DNA of 64,000 nucleotides from Micromonospora craniellae (GTDB lineage: Bacteria; Actinomycetota; Actinomycetes; Mycobacteriales; Micromonosporaceae), in assembly GCF_014764405.1 (NCBI RefSeq), contig NZ_CP061725.1, positions 2,790,001 through 2,854,000 on the forward strand. The letters run 5' to 3'. Below the pieces are notes generated by a model. The model did not search any database and was not told the DNA's origin. It was given only the letters and a program-made list of their open reading frames with translations. Shown piece by piece: positions 25,925-34,916 of this stretch. Position numbers and translations under genes: made by a program. The first letter of the stretch is position 1; the number at the start of each line of letters is the position of its first letter.

Positions 25925-27485
25925 GTAACTGGATAGGTGTCGTTGATCTTTCAGAGGTGTTTGGCCGGGGTGGGTCGTTGACCGTTCGTGCCCGCCGATC
26001 CTTCGCAGCCGTCGTATGAGCAGCTGCTTGCGCTGAACGCGGACCTGTTCGCCCGGTTGGATCAGGCGCTCGGGCGGATCGCGGAGCTGGAGGCTGACCT
26101 CAGTACGGCGAAGTGCCGGATCGCTGATCTGGAAGCCCAGCTGAAGCAGTCGTCGAAGAACTCCTCGAAACCGCCGTCGACGGACGGGCTGGCCAAGCCG
26201 GCACCCAAATCTTTGCGCGGTAGGTCCGGGCGGGGGCCGGGGCGCCCGGCCGGGCAGCCCGGCACCACTCTGGAGCAGGTCGCCGACCCCGACGTCATCG
26301 TGCGGCACACCCCCGAGGTGTGCGCGGGCTGCGACAACGATCTGGCCGGCGCGGCCGAAGTGTCCGTGACCCGGCGGCAGGTGTTCGACATTCCGGAACC
26401 GACGGTCGTGGTGACCGAGCATCAGATCGTCACCCTCGCCTGCCCGTGTGGACATCGCACCACCGGCATCGGGCCCGCCGAGGCCACCGCGCCTGCCGTG
26501 TACGGGCCGCGGATCGCCGCGATCGGGGTCTACCTGCTGCACGGGCAGTTCCTGTCGATCGGCCGTACCGCCGACGCGCTGCGGGACCTGTTCGGCCTGC
26601 CGGTCGCGGCGGCCACGGTCACCGCCTGGGTCAAACGCACCGCCCTCGGCATCATCGAGCAGGTGCTGCCGGTGATCCGCGACCGGATCCGGCAGGCGCC
26701 GGTCGTGCACTTCGACGAGACCGGGATGCGCGTCGAAGGCCGTCTGGCCTGGCTGCACTCCGCGTCCACCGGCACCGACGTGCTCCTCACGGCGCACCGC
26801 AGACGCGGCACCGCCGCCATTGACGACGCCGGTGTCCTGCCCGGCTTCACCGGTGTCGCCGTGCACGACGCGTGGGCGCCATACGACACCTACACCAGCG
26901 CCAACCACGCCCTGTGCAACGCCCACGTGCTGCGTGAACTGGCCTACGTCACCGACACCGCCACCGGCCCCACCGCCGACCTCGCCACCCAAGCCATCAA
27001 CGCGCTGCGCCGGCTCAACCGCCTGGCCGACGACGCCCACACCGGGCAGGACACAGCGAACCCGGACGCCCTACGCGAGCAGCAGCACCTGCTGCGCTCC
27101 GCCGTCGTGCTCGGCGCGCAGGCCACCGCCGGCCGCGACGGCAAACTCCAGCGCAAACACCACGCCCTGTTCGTCCGGCTCCGCGACCGCCGCGACGACT
27201 ACCTACGATTCGTCACCGACCCGGCCGTCCCCTTCGACAACAACGCCGCCGAACAGACCATCCGTATGCCGAAACTACGGATCAAGGTCTCCGGAAGCAT
27301 GCGCACCATGACCGGCGCCGAACACTTCGCCGCCATCCGCAGCTACACCGCCACCGCCATCCGCCAAGGCAACAACATGCTCGACGCCCTGATCCAAGCC
27401 GTCACCGGAAACCCCTGGATCCCCGCCACCACCTGAGCAAATCGGCGTACACGCATACCCGATGTTCCAGCACCTATCCAGTTAC
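25925..27485 (+). mobile_element. IS66-family insertion sequence, single-gene type (1561 bp)
   Basis: Perfect 15-bp terminal inverted repeats, GTAACTGGATAGGTG, at 25925-25939 and (inverted) 27471-27485. No 8-bp target duplication is found: the left flank is CGGCGGAG and the right flank is GCTATGAC. Only one gene (the tnpC type) is present, without tnpA and tnpB. Confidence 0.9.
25988..27436 (+). CDS. IS66-family transposase
   Basis: The 482-residue protein starts at GTG 25988. An N-terminal coiled coil (AELEADLSTAKCRIADLEAQL) is followed by KQSSKNSSKPPSTDG, a zinc-finger-like CAGCDNDL ... CPCGHRT, and the DDE core: VVHFDETGMRVEGRLAWLH, VAVHDAWAPYDTY..HALCNAHVLREL, and PFDNNAAEQTIRMPKLRIKVSG, all IS66 hallmarks. 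It appears intact. Confidence 0.95.
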   Translation: MPADPSQPSYEQLLALNADLFARLDQALGRIAELEADLSTAKCRIADLEAQLKQSSKNSSKPPSTDGLAKPAPKSLRGRSGRGPGRPAGQPGTTLEQVADPDVIVRHTPEVCAGCDNDLAGAAEVSVTRRQVFDIPEPTVVVTEHQIVTLACPCGHRTTGIGPAEATAPAVYGPRIAAIGVYLLHGQFLSIGRTADALRDLFGLPVAAATVTAWVKRTALGIIEQVLPVIRDRIRQAPVVHFDETGMRVEGRLAWLHSASTGTDVLLTAHRRRGTAAIDDAGVLPGFTGVAVHDAWAPYDTYTSANHALCNAHVLRELAYVTDTATGPTADLATQAINALRRLNRLADDAHTGQDTANPDALREQQHLLRSAVVLGAQATAGRDGKLQRKHHALFVRLRDRRDDYLRFVTDPAVPFDNNAAEQTIRMPKLRIKVSGSMRTMTGAEHFAAIRSYTATAIRQGNNMLDALIQAVTGNPWIPATT

Positions 27486-27537
27486 GCTATGACGATACTG
27501 ACCGTAAGCGGCCGGGGGAGGCGCGGCATCCCGTAAG

Positions 27538-28526
27538 GCTAGACGAGTTGTTCCGAATTCCGGTCAGTGGTCGTAGGCGATCAGTGACCGGGTGACGGGC
27601 GCGCCGGTCTTGTTGTTGTGCCAGATCGCGGCTGCCATGGCCAGGAGACGCTGGGCCACTCGTACGGCGACCCCGGTGAAGGTTCGTCCGCCGTGTTGTT
27701 CCAGGTCGAGTTGGCCTTTGAGGGTGTCATTGACCGACTCGATCAACTGTCGGACCTTCTTCAACATGGGCTCGCCGTAGCGGGCCTTCTCCCGCTTGCG
27801 TGACGGACGCAGCAGTTCGATGCCCTGCACGGCCAGGTCCCTCTCGAACGTCTTGGACGCGAAGCCCTTGTCCGAGATCAGCAGGATGCCCTGGTGTTCG
27901 GCGACCACACCGGCCTCGACCTCCAGCATCGCGGCCAGGACTTCCCGCTCGCCGATCTTCGGGTTGGCCAGGGCCCACAGGATCGGCATCCCGGTCGGGG
28001 TACACACCAGGTACAGCCGTAGCCCCCAGAAGAACCGGGAGTGCGAGGCGCAGTAGCCGTACCCGGCCCAACCGGCCAGGTCCGAGCGTTGCACCGTCGG
28101 GCGGGACATGCCGCACGGGATCGGGGTGGAGTCGACGATCCAGTGGTTGTCGAACCAGAAGTCACTGTCGCGGGCCAGGTCCCGGATCACCTTCTTGACC
28201 AGCGGCAGGGCGGCGCGGAGCCGCTTGTTGTAGCCCGGCCGCTGGGGCAGGTACGGGAACATGCCGGCCAGGTGGATGCGGGCGTAGCGAATCCAGTGCG
28301 CCTCCGAGCGGGCGCCGAGCAGTACCTGCGCCACGGCCAGGCAGACCAGCTCGGAGTCGGTCAGCAGCGGTGGCCTGCCACGCCACCGGGGCGTCCGGAT
28401 ACTGTCGTCGATCTTCACGTACAGTGCGGTCAAGAGGGTGTCCAAGTCTTGCGTCACAACACGATCTTGGATGCCCTCTCTTCATGCCCAGACATCGACC
28501 CCTGACATCGGAACTACTCGTCTAGC
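27538..28526 (-). mobile_element. IS982-family insertion sequence (about 989 bp)
   Basis: Inverted repeats GCTAGACGAGTTGTTCCGA (left) and GCTAGACGAGTAGTTCCGA (right, read inwards) differ at one base. No obvious target duplication is present. Only 52 bp separate it from the IS66 element. Its right end cuts into the end of a small minus-strand reading frame. Confidence 0.8.
27564..28457 (-). CDS. IS982-family transposase
   Basis: The 297-residue protein shows the family pattern: LDTLLTALYVKIDD..RPPLLTDSELVCLAVAQVLLG at the N-terminus, WIVDSTPIPCG with the first Asp, ILLISDKGFASKTFERDL with the second, and LIESVNDTLKGQLDLEQHGGRTFTGVAVRVAQRLLAMAAAIWHN with the Glu. Intact. Confidence 0.92.
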   Translation of the reverse strand: MTQDLDTLLTALYVKIDDSIRTPRWRGRPPLLTDSELVCLAVAQVLLGARSEAHWIRYARIHLAGMFPYLPQRPGYNKRLRAALPLVKKVIRDLARDSDFWFDNHWIVDSTPIPCGMSRPTVQRSDLAGWAGYGYCASHSRFFWGLRLYLVCTPTGMPILWALANPKIGEREVLAAMLEVEAGVVAEHQGILLISDKGFASKTFERDLAVQGIELLRPSRKREKARYGEPMLKKVRQLIESVNDTLKGQLDLEQHGGRTFTGVAVRVAQRLLAMAAAIWHNNKTGAPVTRSLIAYDH

Positions 28527-28723
28527 TCTTCCACGGCGCCCTGATCACTCAGACCCACGTTCGGCTCCTGCTGCTGGTCACTGCCATCGTTGAAACGATC
28601 GTACGGAGTGGGCTCTCCGCGTCCATCAGCGACGGCAGGCGCCCTGAAGGTGTCTCTCCTCGGCGCCTCCGCTTGGCGGCACGTTCGCGCCGAGTCCGCG
28701 GACGCTCGCAGCTGGCGGGGCAC
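28527..28723 (-). pseudogene. Small reading frame truncated by IS982
   Basis: A GTG at 28723, 12 bp after the stop of the upstream gene, opens a frame of polar composition (DTFRAPAVADGRGEPTPYDR, DGSDQQQEPNVGLSDQG). It enters the IS982 inverted repeat at 28526. It would be the last gene of the permease operon. No family recognised, and it could be non-coding. Confidence 0.35.
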
Positions 28724-28735
28724 ACTAAGTGGACG

Positions 28736-29845
28736 TCACTGTGAACGCTTCCGGTGCAGGTGGGCCGTCAGGACCTCGTGCAGGGTGTCGAGGTGGTGCC
28801 ACACCTGCCGGGTGTCGGCGTCGCCCTGCGCGGTGAGGTCGTGGTGCGGGTTGTGCCAGTGCCGATCCCAACGCGCTTCCAGGGGCTTGCTGCTGCGCAC
28901 GCCCGAGCTGCCGACGCGGGCGTGCGGGTCACGATCGACCTTGATGGCCGTGCCGTCGACCAGCAGCGCATAGCACTCGCTCTTCAAGTCGAACGCCGAC
29001 CTGACCGAGCCGGTCCCGGACGGGCTGCGCAGCGTGCGGGCGAGCTGCTGCCACGACCCGTCGACGGAGTCGAGGGTGCTCACCCCGACACCGACGTAGA
29101 CCGCGTCGCCCGGCAGGGTCATGTCACCGCCGTTGACCATCGACCGCTCCGGACCCAACGGATGCCACCACCGTCCCCGCACCCTGCCATGGGCGATGTT
29201 GTCCAAAGCGATGGCAGTCAGGTCCGCCAGCAGCGCTACGACGTTCTCCGACTCGGGAGCCGCTAGGAACATCCGGTAGGCGGTGTGCAACCGGAATCCC
29301 TGAGGCTCCGTCGACGGCGGCGCGGCGAAGAACAGCATCACCGCGTGCGGGCCGAGGGCCTCCCGCGTCCCGTACCGCTCATCAGCGGCGAGCAGATGCC
29401 CCCCATTCAAACCCTTACACCGGTAGAGCACCTGGTGCCGCAGCTCCATCCACCAACGGCGGTCGGCGTCCGACTCACCCGCCGAGCCGCTCTCCGACTC
29501 TCCGGCTGCCGCAGTCGACGGCTCCGCCGCAGGCTGAGGCGGCTCCGGCGGAGGCTCAGGCGTCTGTGGCGGAGGTTCCGCAAGACGTTCGTACGCGACC
29601 GACGGTGGCCCGTACCCAGGCCCAGGCGGCGGTCCGTACCCAGGTGCGGGCTGTGGCCCGTAGCCAGGTGCGGGTGGCGGTCCGTATCCAGGTGCGGGTG
29701 GCGGTCCGTGGTCGGGCCGGGGTCGGTGGTCGGCGGGCGGCCGGTGCGCGGCGGGCGAGGGCACCTGGCGGTGCTCCGGGCTCCAGCCGGAATGCACGGG
29801 GTCGACCGGGCGGCCGGGAGGTCGTCGCGCGTGAGTCATCATCAT
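28736..29845 (-). CDS. Hypothetical protein with Pro/Gly/Tyr-rich repeat N-terminus
   Basis: I take the first of three consecutive ATGs (29845) as the start, 7 bp after the stop of the permease gene; the frame also runs back to 29965 within that gene. The 369-residue product has a disordered N-terminal 130 residues with tandem PAPGYGPP units and Pro/Glu-rich linkers. A globular domain of about 230 residues follows (WWMELRHQVLYRCKGLNGGHLLAAD, GFRLHTAYRMFLAAPESENVVALLADL, CYALLVDGTAIKVDRD). It has no signal peptide or membrane segment. The proline-rich arm suggests a scaffold, but the function is unknown. Confidence 0.65.
   Translation of the reverse strand: MMMTHARRPPGRPVDPVHSGWSPEHRQVPSPAAHRPPADHRPRPDHGPPPAPGYGPPPAPGYGPQPAPGYGPPPGPGYGPPSVAYERLAEPPPQTPEPPPEPPQPAAEPSTAAAGESESGSAGESDADRRWWMELRHQVLYRCKGLNGGHLLAADERYGTREALGPHAVMLFFAAPPSTEPQGFRLHTAYRMFLAAPESENVVALLADLTAIALDNIAHGRVRGRWWHPLGPERSMVNGGDMTLPGDAVYVGVGVSTLDSVDGSWQQLARTLRSPSGTGSVRSAFDLKSECYALLVDGTAIKVDRDPHARVGSSGVRSSKPLEARWDRHWHNPHHDLTAQGDADTRQVWHHLDTLHEVLTAHLHRKRSQ
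29620..29712 (-). repeat. Tandem coding repeat (PAPGYGPP units)
   Basis: About four direct copies of a 24-27 bp unit of the form CCAGGTGCGGGTGGCGGTCC encode Pro-Gly-Tyr repeats in the hypothetical protein. Such arrays vary in copy number between strains. Confidence 0.7.
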
Positions 29846-29852
29846 CGGCCCG

Positions 29853-31304
29853 TCAGATCGAGATGTGGACGGCATCGGGCACCGCGTTCGGCTGCGGAGT
29901 ACCGTCACCGATCCCGGCGTAGACCTCCGGCCGGGACTGCCGCACGTACTGGGCCCACATCCCACCCACGACCGCGGCGGCGATGATGATCGTGGGCAAC
30001 AGCAACGGAAACGGGGATCCGGGCGCAGCCCCCAGCAGACTCCCGACGTTGAGAACCATCGCGGCCAGCACCACCGTCCCCGCGATCAGGCCCAGCACCG
30101 GAGCGATCCGCCACTCCCACACGCCGCCCCGCTCACCCCGCACCTCAGGTGGGGCGAGCAGCGCGGCCAGCGACGCGGCCAGCAACAGGCTCAGCAAACC
30201 CAGCGCACCCAACGTCGAGCACCAGGTGAACATCTGACCCACCGGATCGGCGCCAGCCACCGCGAACCCCGCCACCACCACACCGGCGACGACCGACTGC
30301 GTCAGCGAGCCGCCACGCGGCGCACTGACCCGCGTGCCGCCCTCGGCCCCCGCGAGCCGAGCCGGCAACACACCCTCCCGCGCCATCGCGAACACATACC
30401 GCGCGACCACAGCGTGGAAGGACAGCTTCGCGGTGAGAATCGCCAGGAGCAGCATCACCCCCGCCAGCGCCGCCACCGAGCTACCAGCCCGGCTCAGGAT
30501 CGTGAACGGCAGATCGCCGTCCGCCGCAGCCATCTCACCGACGACGGCGGGGCCAACCGCCACGCCCATCGCCCACGCCGCCACCGCATACACCCCACCC
30601 AGGACGAGCGCGCCGACGACCGAGGCCCGACCGACCGACCGCCGGTCGACGGCCTCCTCCACGAACGACCCCGGCGTGTCGACACCCATCAGCGAGGCCA
30701 CGCAGAACGCCACCGCCCCGCCGATACCACCGACCATCAACCCCGAGATGTCGAAACCCGCCCACACGTCACCGGCCGACGCCTGCCCCACACCGGCCAA
30801 CACGAACATCGCGACGAGCAGCAGCGACACCACCAGCACGACCGCCAGCAGCCACGTCGACCGAACGATCGGCGCGCGACCGAACGCCGCGACCCCCACC
30901 AGGGCGATGCCCGCCCACACCCACCACGCCCCACCGACCTGAGCCGCCAGCGTTGCGCCGAGCAGCCCGTACAGACTGATCTGGATCGCGTTGTAGGCCA
31001 CCAGCGCGACCATGCCCCCAGCCACACCCCAACCACGACCCAACCCACGGGCGAGAATCCCGTAATAGGCCGCCGGATGCCCCACCTGACGCGCCATCGC
31101 CGTGTAACCCACCGCCAACACCGCCACCACACCCGCGACCAGCACATACGTCAGCGGCAACGCGGTGACGCCTGTGGTCACGTAGATCGCGGGGATACCA
31201 CCGACCAGAACAACCAACGGCGCCGACGCCTGCGCCCCGAACACCCACAACCCAAACGGCGTCACCGTCCGACGCGCCAACGCCACCTGCACTCCCGCCG
31301 TCAC
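29853..31304 (-). CDS. APC-superfamily amino-acid permease
   Basis: The 483-residue membrane protein has about 12-14 hydrophobic segments. It opens with LWVFGAQASAPLVVLVGGIPAIY, matching the first unwound helix of the amino acid-polyamine-cation family, and has ISLYGLLGA and SLMGVDTPGSFVEEAVDRR (a substrate-site helix with a conserved Glu). GTG 31304 overlaps the stop of the upstream small gene by 4 bp, and a hypothetical gene follows 7 bp after its stop, so a three-gene operon is likely. The substrate is unknown. Confidence 0.85.
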   Translation of the reverse strand: MTAGVQVALARRTVTPFGLWVFGAQASAPLVVLVGGIPAIYVTTGVTALPLTYVLVAGVVAVLAVGYTAMARQVGHPAAYYGILARGLGRGWGVAGGMVALVAYNAIQISLYGLLGATLAAQVGGAWWVWAGIALVGVAAFGRAPIVRSTWLLAVVLVVSLLLVAMFVLAGVGQASAGDVWAGFDISGLMVGGIGGAVAFCVASLMGVDTPGSFVEEAVDRRSVGRASVVGALVLGGVYAVAAWAMGVAVGPAVVGEMAAADGDLPFTILSRAGSSVAALAGVMLLLAILTAKLSFHAVVARYVFAMAREGVLPARLAGAEGGTRVSAPRGGSLTQSVVAGVVVAGFAVAGADPVGQMFTWCSTLGALGLLSLLLAASLAALLAPPEVRGERGGVWEWRIAPVLGLIAGTVVLAAMVLNVGSLLGAAPGSPFPLLLPTIIIAAAVVGGMWAQYVRQSRPEVYAGIGDGTPQPNAVPDAVHISI

Positions 31305-31675
31305 CGCACCTCACCCCGCTCCGGGGAGTCAGGGCACGACGAGTCACAGCAGCCGGACACCGGATGCCCGACCACCGCAGATGCGTTGGCCGCCACCACA
31401 TACACCGCCGCCGGCCGCACCGGCCCAACACGCCAGAAGCCCCGGTCACGGGCCACGGCACGGTCGGCCATGTGCCGGTCGGCCGTGAACCCGAACAGGT
31501 CGTGGCGACCGTCACGCCACTCCCGACGCACCGCCCACCCCCACACCTCCTCACTCGATCCCGTTCCTCCGACCGTCGGGGTGCGGGGCACGACGACCTG
31601 CCGCCCCGACAACCCCGGTCCATCTGGTCTCCGAAACATGAACAGAGGGCGATGGCGTGTACGAACGGATTGCAC
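31301..31675 (-). CDS. Small hypothetical protein upstream of the permease
   Basis: GAAGGAG followed by 8 bp and GTG 31675 gives 124 residues (QSVRTRHRPLFMFRRPDGPG to the end). An alternative ATG at 31873 with GGGAGG would add 66 residues of poor coding quality. The C-terminal part RPAAVYVVAANASAVVGHP and CCDSSC has paired cysteines. It is translationally coupled to the permease. I do not recognise the family. Confidence 0.55.
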   Translation of the reverse strand: MQSVRTRHRPLFMFRRPDGPGLSGRQVVVPRTPTVGGTGSSEEVWGWAVRREWRDGRHDLFGFTADRHMADRAVARDRGFWRVGPVRPAAVYVVAANASAVVGHPVSGCCDSSCPDSPERGEVR

Positions 31676-31892
31676 GGCGGGTACTCCTTCGTCGTCGAGA
31701 GGGTGTGACAGGTGGTCCGGCATCGCCCCGGGGCTCACACACCAACGGATGATCACCGCCGTTCTGCGAGCCCCAGGGCGGACCGGGCGGTAATCCGAAC
31801 CCGCGGCGCCTCCGTCTGAGGCGACCACGGCCTGGGCCGGTGCCGTCCGGCCCACGGCTGTTCGGATTCGCATCCCGCCTCCCCTATAAGCC

Positions 31893-31920
31893 GGTGACGC
31901 GAACGAGGAATCGCGTCACC
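31893..31920. repeat. Perfect 10-bp hairpin GGTGACGCGA / TCGCGTCACC
   Basis: A perfect inverted repeat with an 8-nt loop lies 5' of the permease operon. It could be an operator or a terminator for a lost upstream gene. Apart from this hairpin, 31676-32170 shows no gene that I can support. Confidence 0.5.
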
Positions 31921-32169
31921 GAGCTGCGGTCAGGCCGACTCCACAGATGTCGGGCCACCTGTCGTCACCGGGCCGTCAACGCCGCAGCAGTCGATGTCGT
32001 CGAATCAGTTATGACGGAATCCGGGACGGTCGAACACCGTCGACACGAAGAATCGACACGCCGCCCACTCTTTGACGGTCGTGTAGCTCGCCAGACGAGT
32101 GAACGGCGGTCACCCTCGGTGTTGAGGTGGCAGATCGCGCCCGGTCTACACCTCTCTAAACACGAGCTA

Positions 32170-32289
32170 CCCACAGTTGACGTTGGTGCGATCGGGACAT
32201 GCGACGTGCCGAGTTTCGGTGTCAAGGCTGTTCGACACGCACCCGCAGCGCTTCCAGAACAAGGACTCCCGCCGAAGTAGACAAGGCGA
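32170..32289 (-). pseudogene. Possible 3' remnant of the jetD-like gene left of IS701
   Basis: Reading minus strand away from the IS701 border, short blocks in different frames resemble the part of JetD that follows the IS insertion point: RLVYFGG (family YWGDxD region), then VLEALRVRVEQ, then PDRTNVN. The blocks are separated by frameshifts. The match is by eye and short. Confidence 0.25.
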
Positions 32290-33809
32290 CCTAATACGGC
32301 AGCCGCCATTAGGGCTTTGACCAGGTAGGACGCGTGGGCAGGGGTGGTGCAACGTGGACGCAGCCGCCTGTTGATCATGTGTTTGTGAGAACGACAAGAT
32401 CGAAGGCGGCTGCTGCTGCCAGGGTAGCGGCTGACCGGGCGGTGCGCGCGCAGGGCAAGCTGTTGGAACGGGTGCGGTCGTGTTTCGTCCAGACGCGGAC
32501 GTGGCGGCACGCGGGCCGGTACATCTCGGCGCTGGTCAGCAGGATGCCGAAACGCAACGGGTGGACCATCGCCGAGCATGTCGGGGATGTCACGCCGGAC
32601 CGGACGCAGCGGTTGTTGAACCGGGCGGTGTGGGACACCGAGGGCGTGGCCGGCGAGGTGCGGCGGTTCGTGGCCGCCGGGTTGGACACCGCGGCGGCCG
32701 TCCGGCGGCGGCGTGGGCTGGTGGTCGGGGCGTTGGACGAGACCGGACAGCCGAAGCAGGGTACGGCGACGGCCGGGGTGAAACGGCAGTACATGGGCTG
32801 CGCCGGTCGGGTCGCCAACGGCGTCAACACCGTGCACCTGGCGTATGTGCGGGAGGGGACCGGCCATGCCCTGATCGCCGCCCGGCAGTGGATCCCCGCC
32901 GAGCAGGTCGGCGACCCGGACACCGCCGCCCGCACCGGGCTGCCCTCGGGGCTGGGGTTCCGGACGAAGGGGCAACTCGCGATCGACCTGTGCACCCAGG
33001 CGTACGCCGACGGCCTGACCTTCGACGTGATCTGCGGTGACGAGGTGTACGGCAACTGCACCGACCTGAGGGAGTTCCTCGAACAACGTGGGCAGGCGTA
33101 CGTGCTGCGGGTCGCCTCCACGTTCATGATCCAGACGCCGTCCGGTGACCGGCTGACCTGCGCGCAAGCCGTCGGCCTGCTGGTCGGTGGGGCCGGTCGG
33201 GGCTGGCAGGTCCGCTCGGCCGGCACGGGGTCGAAGGGACACCGCTGGTACGCGTGGGCGTGGATCGGCACCGCCTCACCCCGGCGCCATCTCCTCGTCC
33301 GCCGGCACCTGGCCACCGGTGAACTGGCGTTCCACTACTGCTTCGTGCCCGAGGGACAGCCGGCGGTCGTGTCGCGGCTGGTCCGCGCCGCCGGCCTGCG
33401 GTGGCCCGTCGAGGAATGCTTCGAGTCCGGCAAGGACCACTTCGGCCTGGACCAGTGCCAGGCCCGCCTGCACACAGCGATCGCCCGGCACACCGTGCTG
33501 GTCATGGCCGCCCTCGCGGTCTGCGCGGTCACCGCCGCGCAGTTACGCCACCGCACCGACAGCCAGGCGCCCCCACCGACCACACCCGACCAGCCGCCAC
33601 CGGCCGAGCCCGGACTGATCCCACTGACCGTGCCCGAGATCGGACGACTCCTCGCCGACGCCCTGCACCACCCACCACCACCCGACCACGCCATCGACTG
33701 GCTCACCTGGCGACGCCGCCACCAAGCCCGCGCCCGCTGGCACCACCAACGCACCCGCCTCAACCGCGACCACACCCTCAACTAGCAAATGGCGGCTGCC
33801 GTAGTAGGG
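32290..33809 (+). mobile_element. IS701-family insertion sequence (about 1520 bp)
   Basis: Inverted repeats CCTAATACGGCAGCCGCCATT at the left and the complement of CCCTACTACGGCAGCCGCCATT at the right agree over about 19 of 21 bases. The exact outer base and target duplication could not be settled. It interrupts a minus-strand jetD-like gene. Confidence 0.82.
32334..33785 (+). CDS. IS701-family transposase
   Basis: The frame opens at GTG 32334 (483 residues); later GTGs near 32379 are alternatives. Visible features are RAQGKLLERVRSCFVQTRTWRHAGRYISAL, WDTEGVAGEVRRFVAAGLD, GALDETGQPKQGTATAGVKRQYMG (first Asp), FDVICGDEVYGNCTDLREFL (second Asp) and RWPVEECFESGKDHFGLDQCQ (Glu), which is the IS701 signature. 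A proline-rich tail follows. Intact. Confidence 0.93.
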   Translation: MGRGGATWTQPPVDHVFVRTTRSKAAAAARVAADRAVRAQGKLLERVRSCFVQTRTWRHAGRYISALVSRMPKRNGWTIAEHVGDVTPDRTQRLLNRAVWDTEGVAGEVRRFVAAGLDTAAAVRRRRGLVVGALDETGQPKQGTATAGVKRQYMGCAGRVANGVNTVHLAYVREGTGHALIAARQWIPAEQVGDPDTAARTGLPSGLGFRTKGQLAIDLCTQAYADGLTFDVICGDEVYGNCTDLREFLEQRGQAYVLRVASTFMIQTPSGDRLTCAQAVGLLVGGAGRGWQVRSAGTGSKGHRWYAWAWIGTASPRRHLLVRRHLATGELAFHYCFVPEGQPAVVSRLVRAAGLRWPVEECFESGKDHFGLDQCQARLHTAIARHTVLVMAALAVCAVTAAQLRHRTDSQAPPPTTPDQPPPAEPGLIPLTVPEIGRLLADALHHPPPPDHAIDWLTWRRRHQARARWHHQRTRLNRDHTLN

Positions 33810-34640
33810 CGGCGATCGTTCGCCCTCCGCGACCGACGCCCTCGACGCTGACGGCGCCGTCGAGCGCGGGGAAGTGGATGGCGGTGTCCTTGTTCTCGGA
33901 GATGATGACGACTCGTGGCTGGTACACCGGTTGCGCTCGGTCGCCGATGGTGACGGAGTCATGTCGGCGTCCGCCTGCGGCGAGGTGGGCGGGGTCGAGG
34001 TAGGTGAAATGCACTCGGGGTGGGTGTGGTGGCAGGAGTCCCAGGTCGTCTCGGGCTGATAGGCGGCGTACCAACTCGAGCCGGTGATTGAGCCACTTGG
34101 CGTGTAGCCCTTCGATCGGCACCTGTCTGGGGGTGAGGCCGGGTGCCTTGTGCTCGGCGAACCACGTTCCGGCTCGGCAGAGCAGCTCGAAGTCCGTCTC
34201 GCTCAGCTCGTCGACCGCGGTGAGCGTCGGGTGAGTGATCCGGCTTCGGCGAGGTGAGGGAAGCGTTCGGCGAGCAATGTGGCCCGTCGGCGTGCGCGTT
34301 CCAACCGTTGCGGCCAGTGCCGGGCGCAGAGTCGGGCGCCATGGTCGGGATCGGCGACGACGAGGTGGGTGGGGAGTTCCTGGTCGGTGTTGTGGACGCG
34401 CCGGGTGCGGGTGCGCAGTGGTGTGTCGTGCGCCGCGCTCCACGCGCGCCAACCGGCGGCCCAGGTTGCCGCGGTGGCGAAGTCTTTAGCGAGGTTGGCC
34501 GAGGTGGGTTGTCCAAGCGGGAAGTCGTGCGGCCAGGAGGCTGCGCGCGGACCGGGTTGCTCGGAGGGTGCCGGTGTCGTGGGCGATGCCCCGTCGTCCG
34601 CTGGTGCGGCAGCGGGCGAGGTGATCCCAGGGTGTCCGTG
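33810..34640 (-). pseudogene. JetD-like (Wadjet system, DUF3322/DUF2220) gene, frameshifted and IS-interrupted
   Basis: On the minus strand two adjacent frames together give the JetD pattern. From about 34550 one frame reads SWPHDFPLGQPTSANLAKDF, ATWAAGWRAW, LPTHLVVADPDHGARLCARH. Near 34235 the match shifts to another frame with DELSETDFELLCRAGTWF, APGLTPRQVPIEGLHAKWLN, VVIISENKDTAIHFP and GAVSVEGVGRGGRTIAAL. The second block is the start of the Toprim-like C-terminal half, which in Wadjet cleaves closed circular DNA. It is cut at 33809 by IS701. JetA, JetB and JetC are not beside it, so this is a dead remnant. The 34641-34916 stretch up to the next gene shows nothing else. Confidence 0.65.
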
Positions 34641-34916
34641 ACGTAGTTGGCCCGGGTCTGCTGCACGGGTTTCGAATGGCTCGTAACGTTCCGGTCCATA
34701 GAAGTCACTGCCGTGCAGGCCGACGACGGTGGCGCCAGCTTCGCGGCCCTTGGTCTGGCACCGGGAGCGATCCGCAGCCGTTGCGGATCACGCTCCGGGA
34801 CACGACGACCTCCGACACGTATGGCCCTCCCCATCGATGTCAGCCCCTCTGGGTAACCTGAGATCATCCGCTCGTCTACGAGCTGAAGTGATGAATCGGG
34901 CGAGCAGAGGGTGGCA

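Noticed and set aside
29865..31793. 642-codon plus-strand frame rich in His, Arg and Pro opposite the permease
   Set aside because: Composition is that of an antisense frame; the minus strand encodes a clear membrane transporter.
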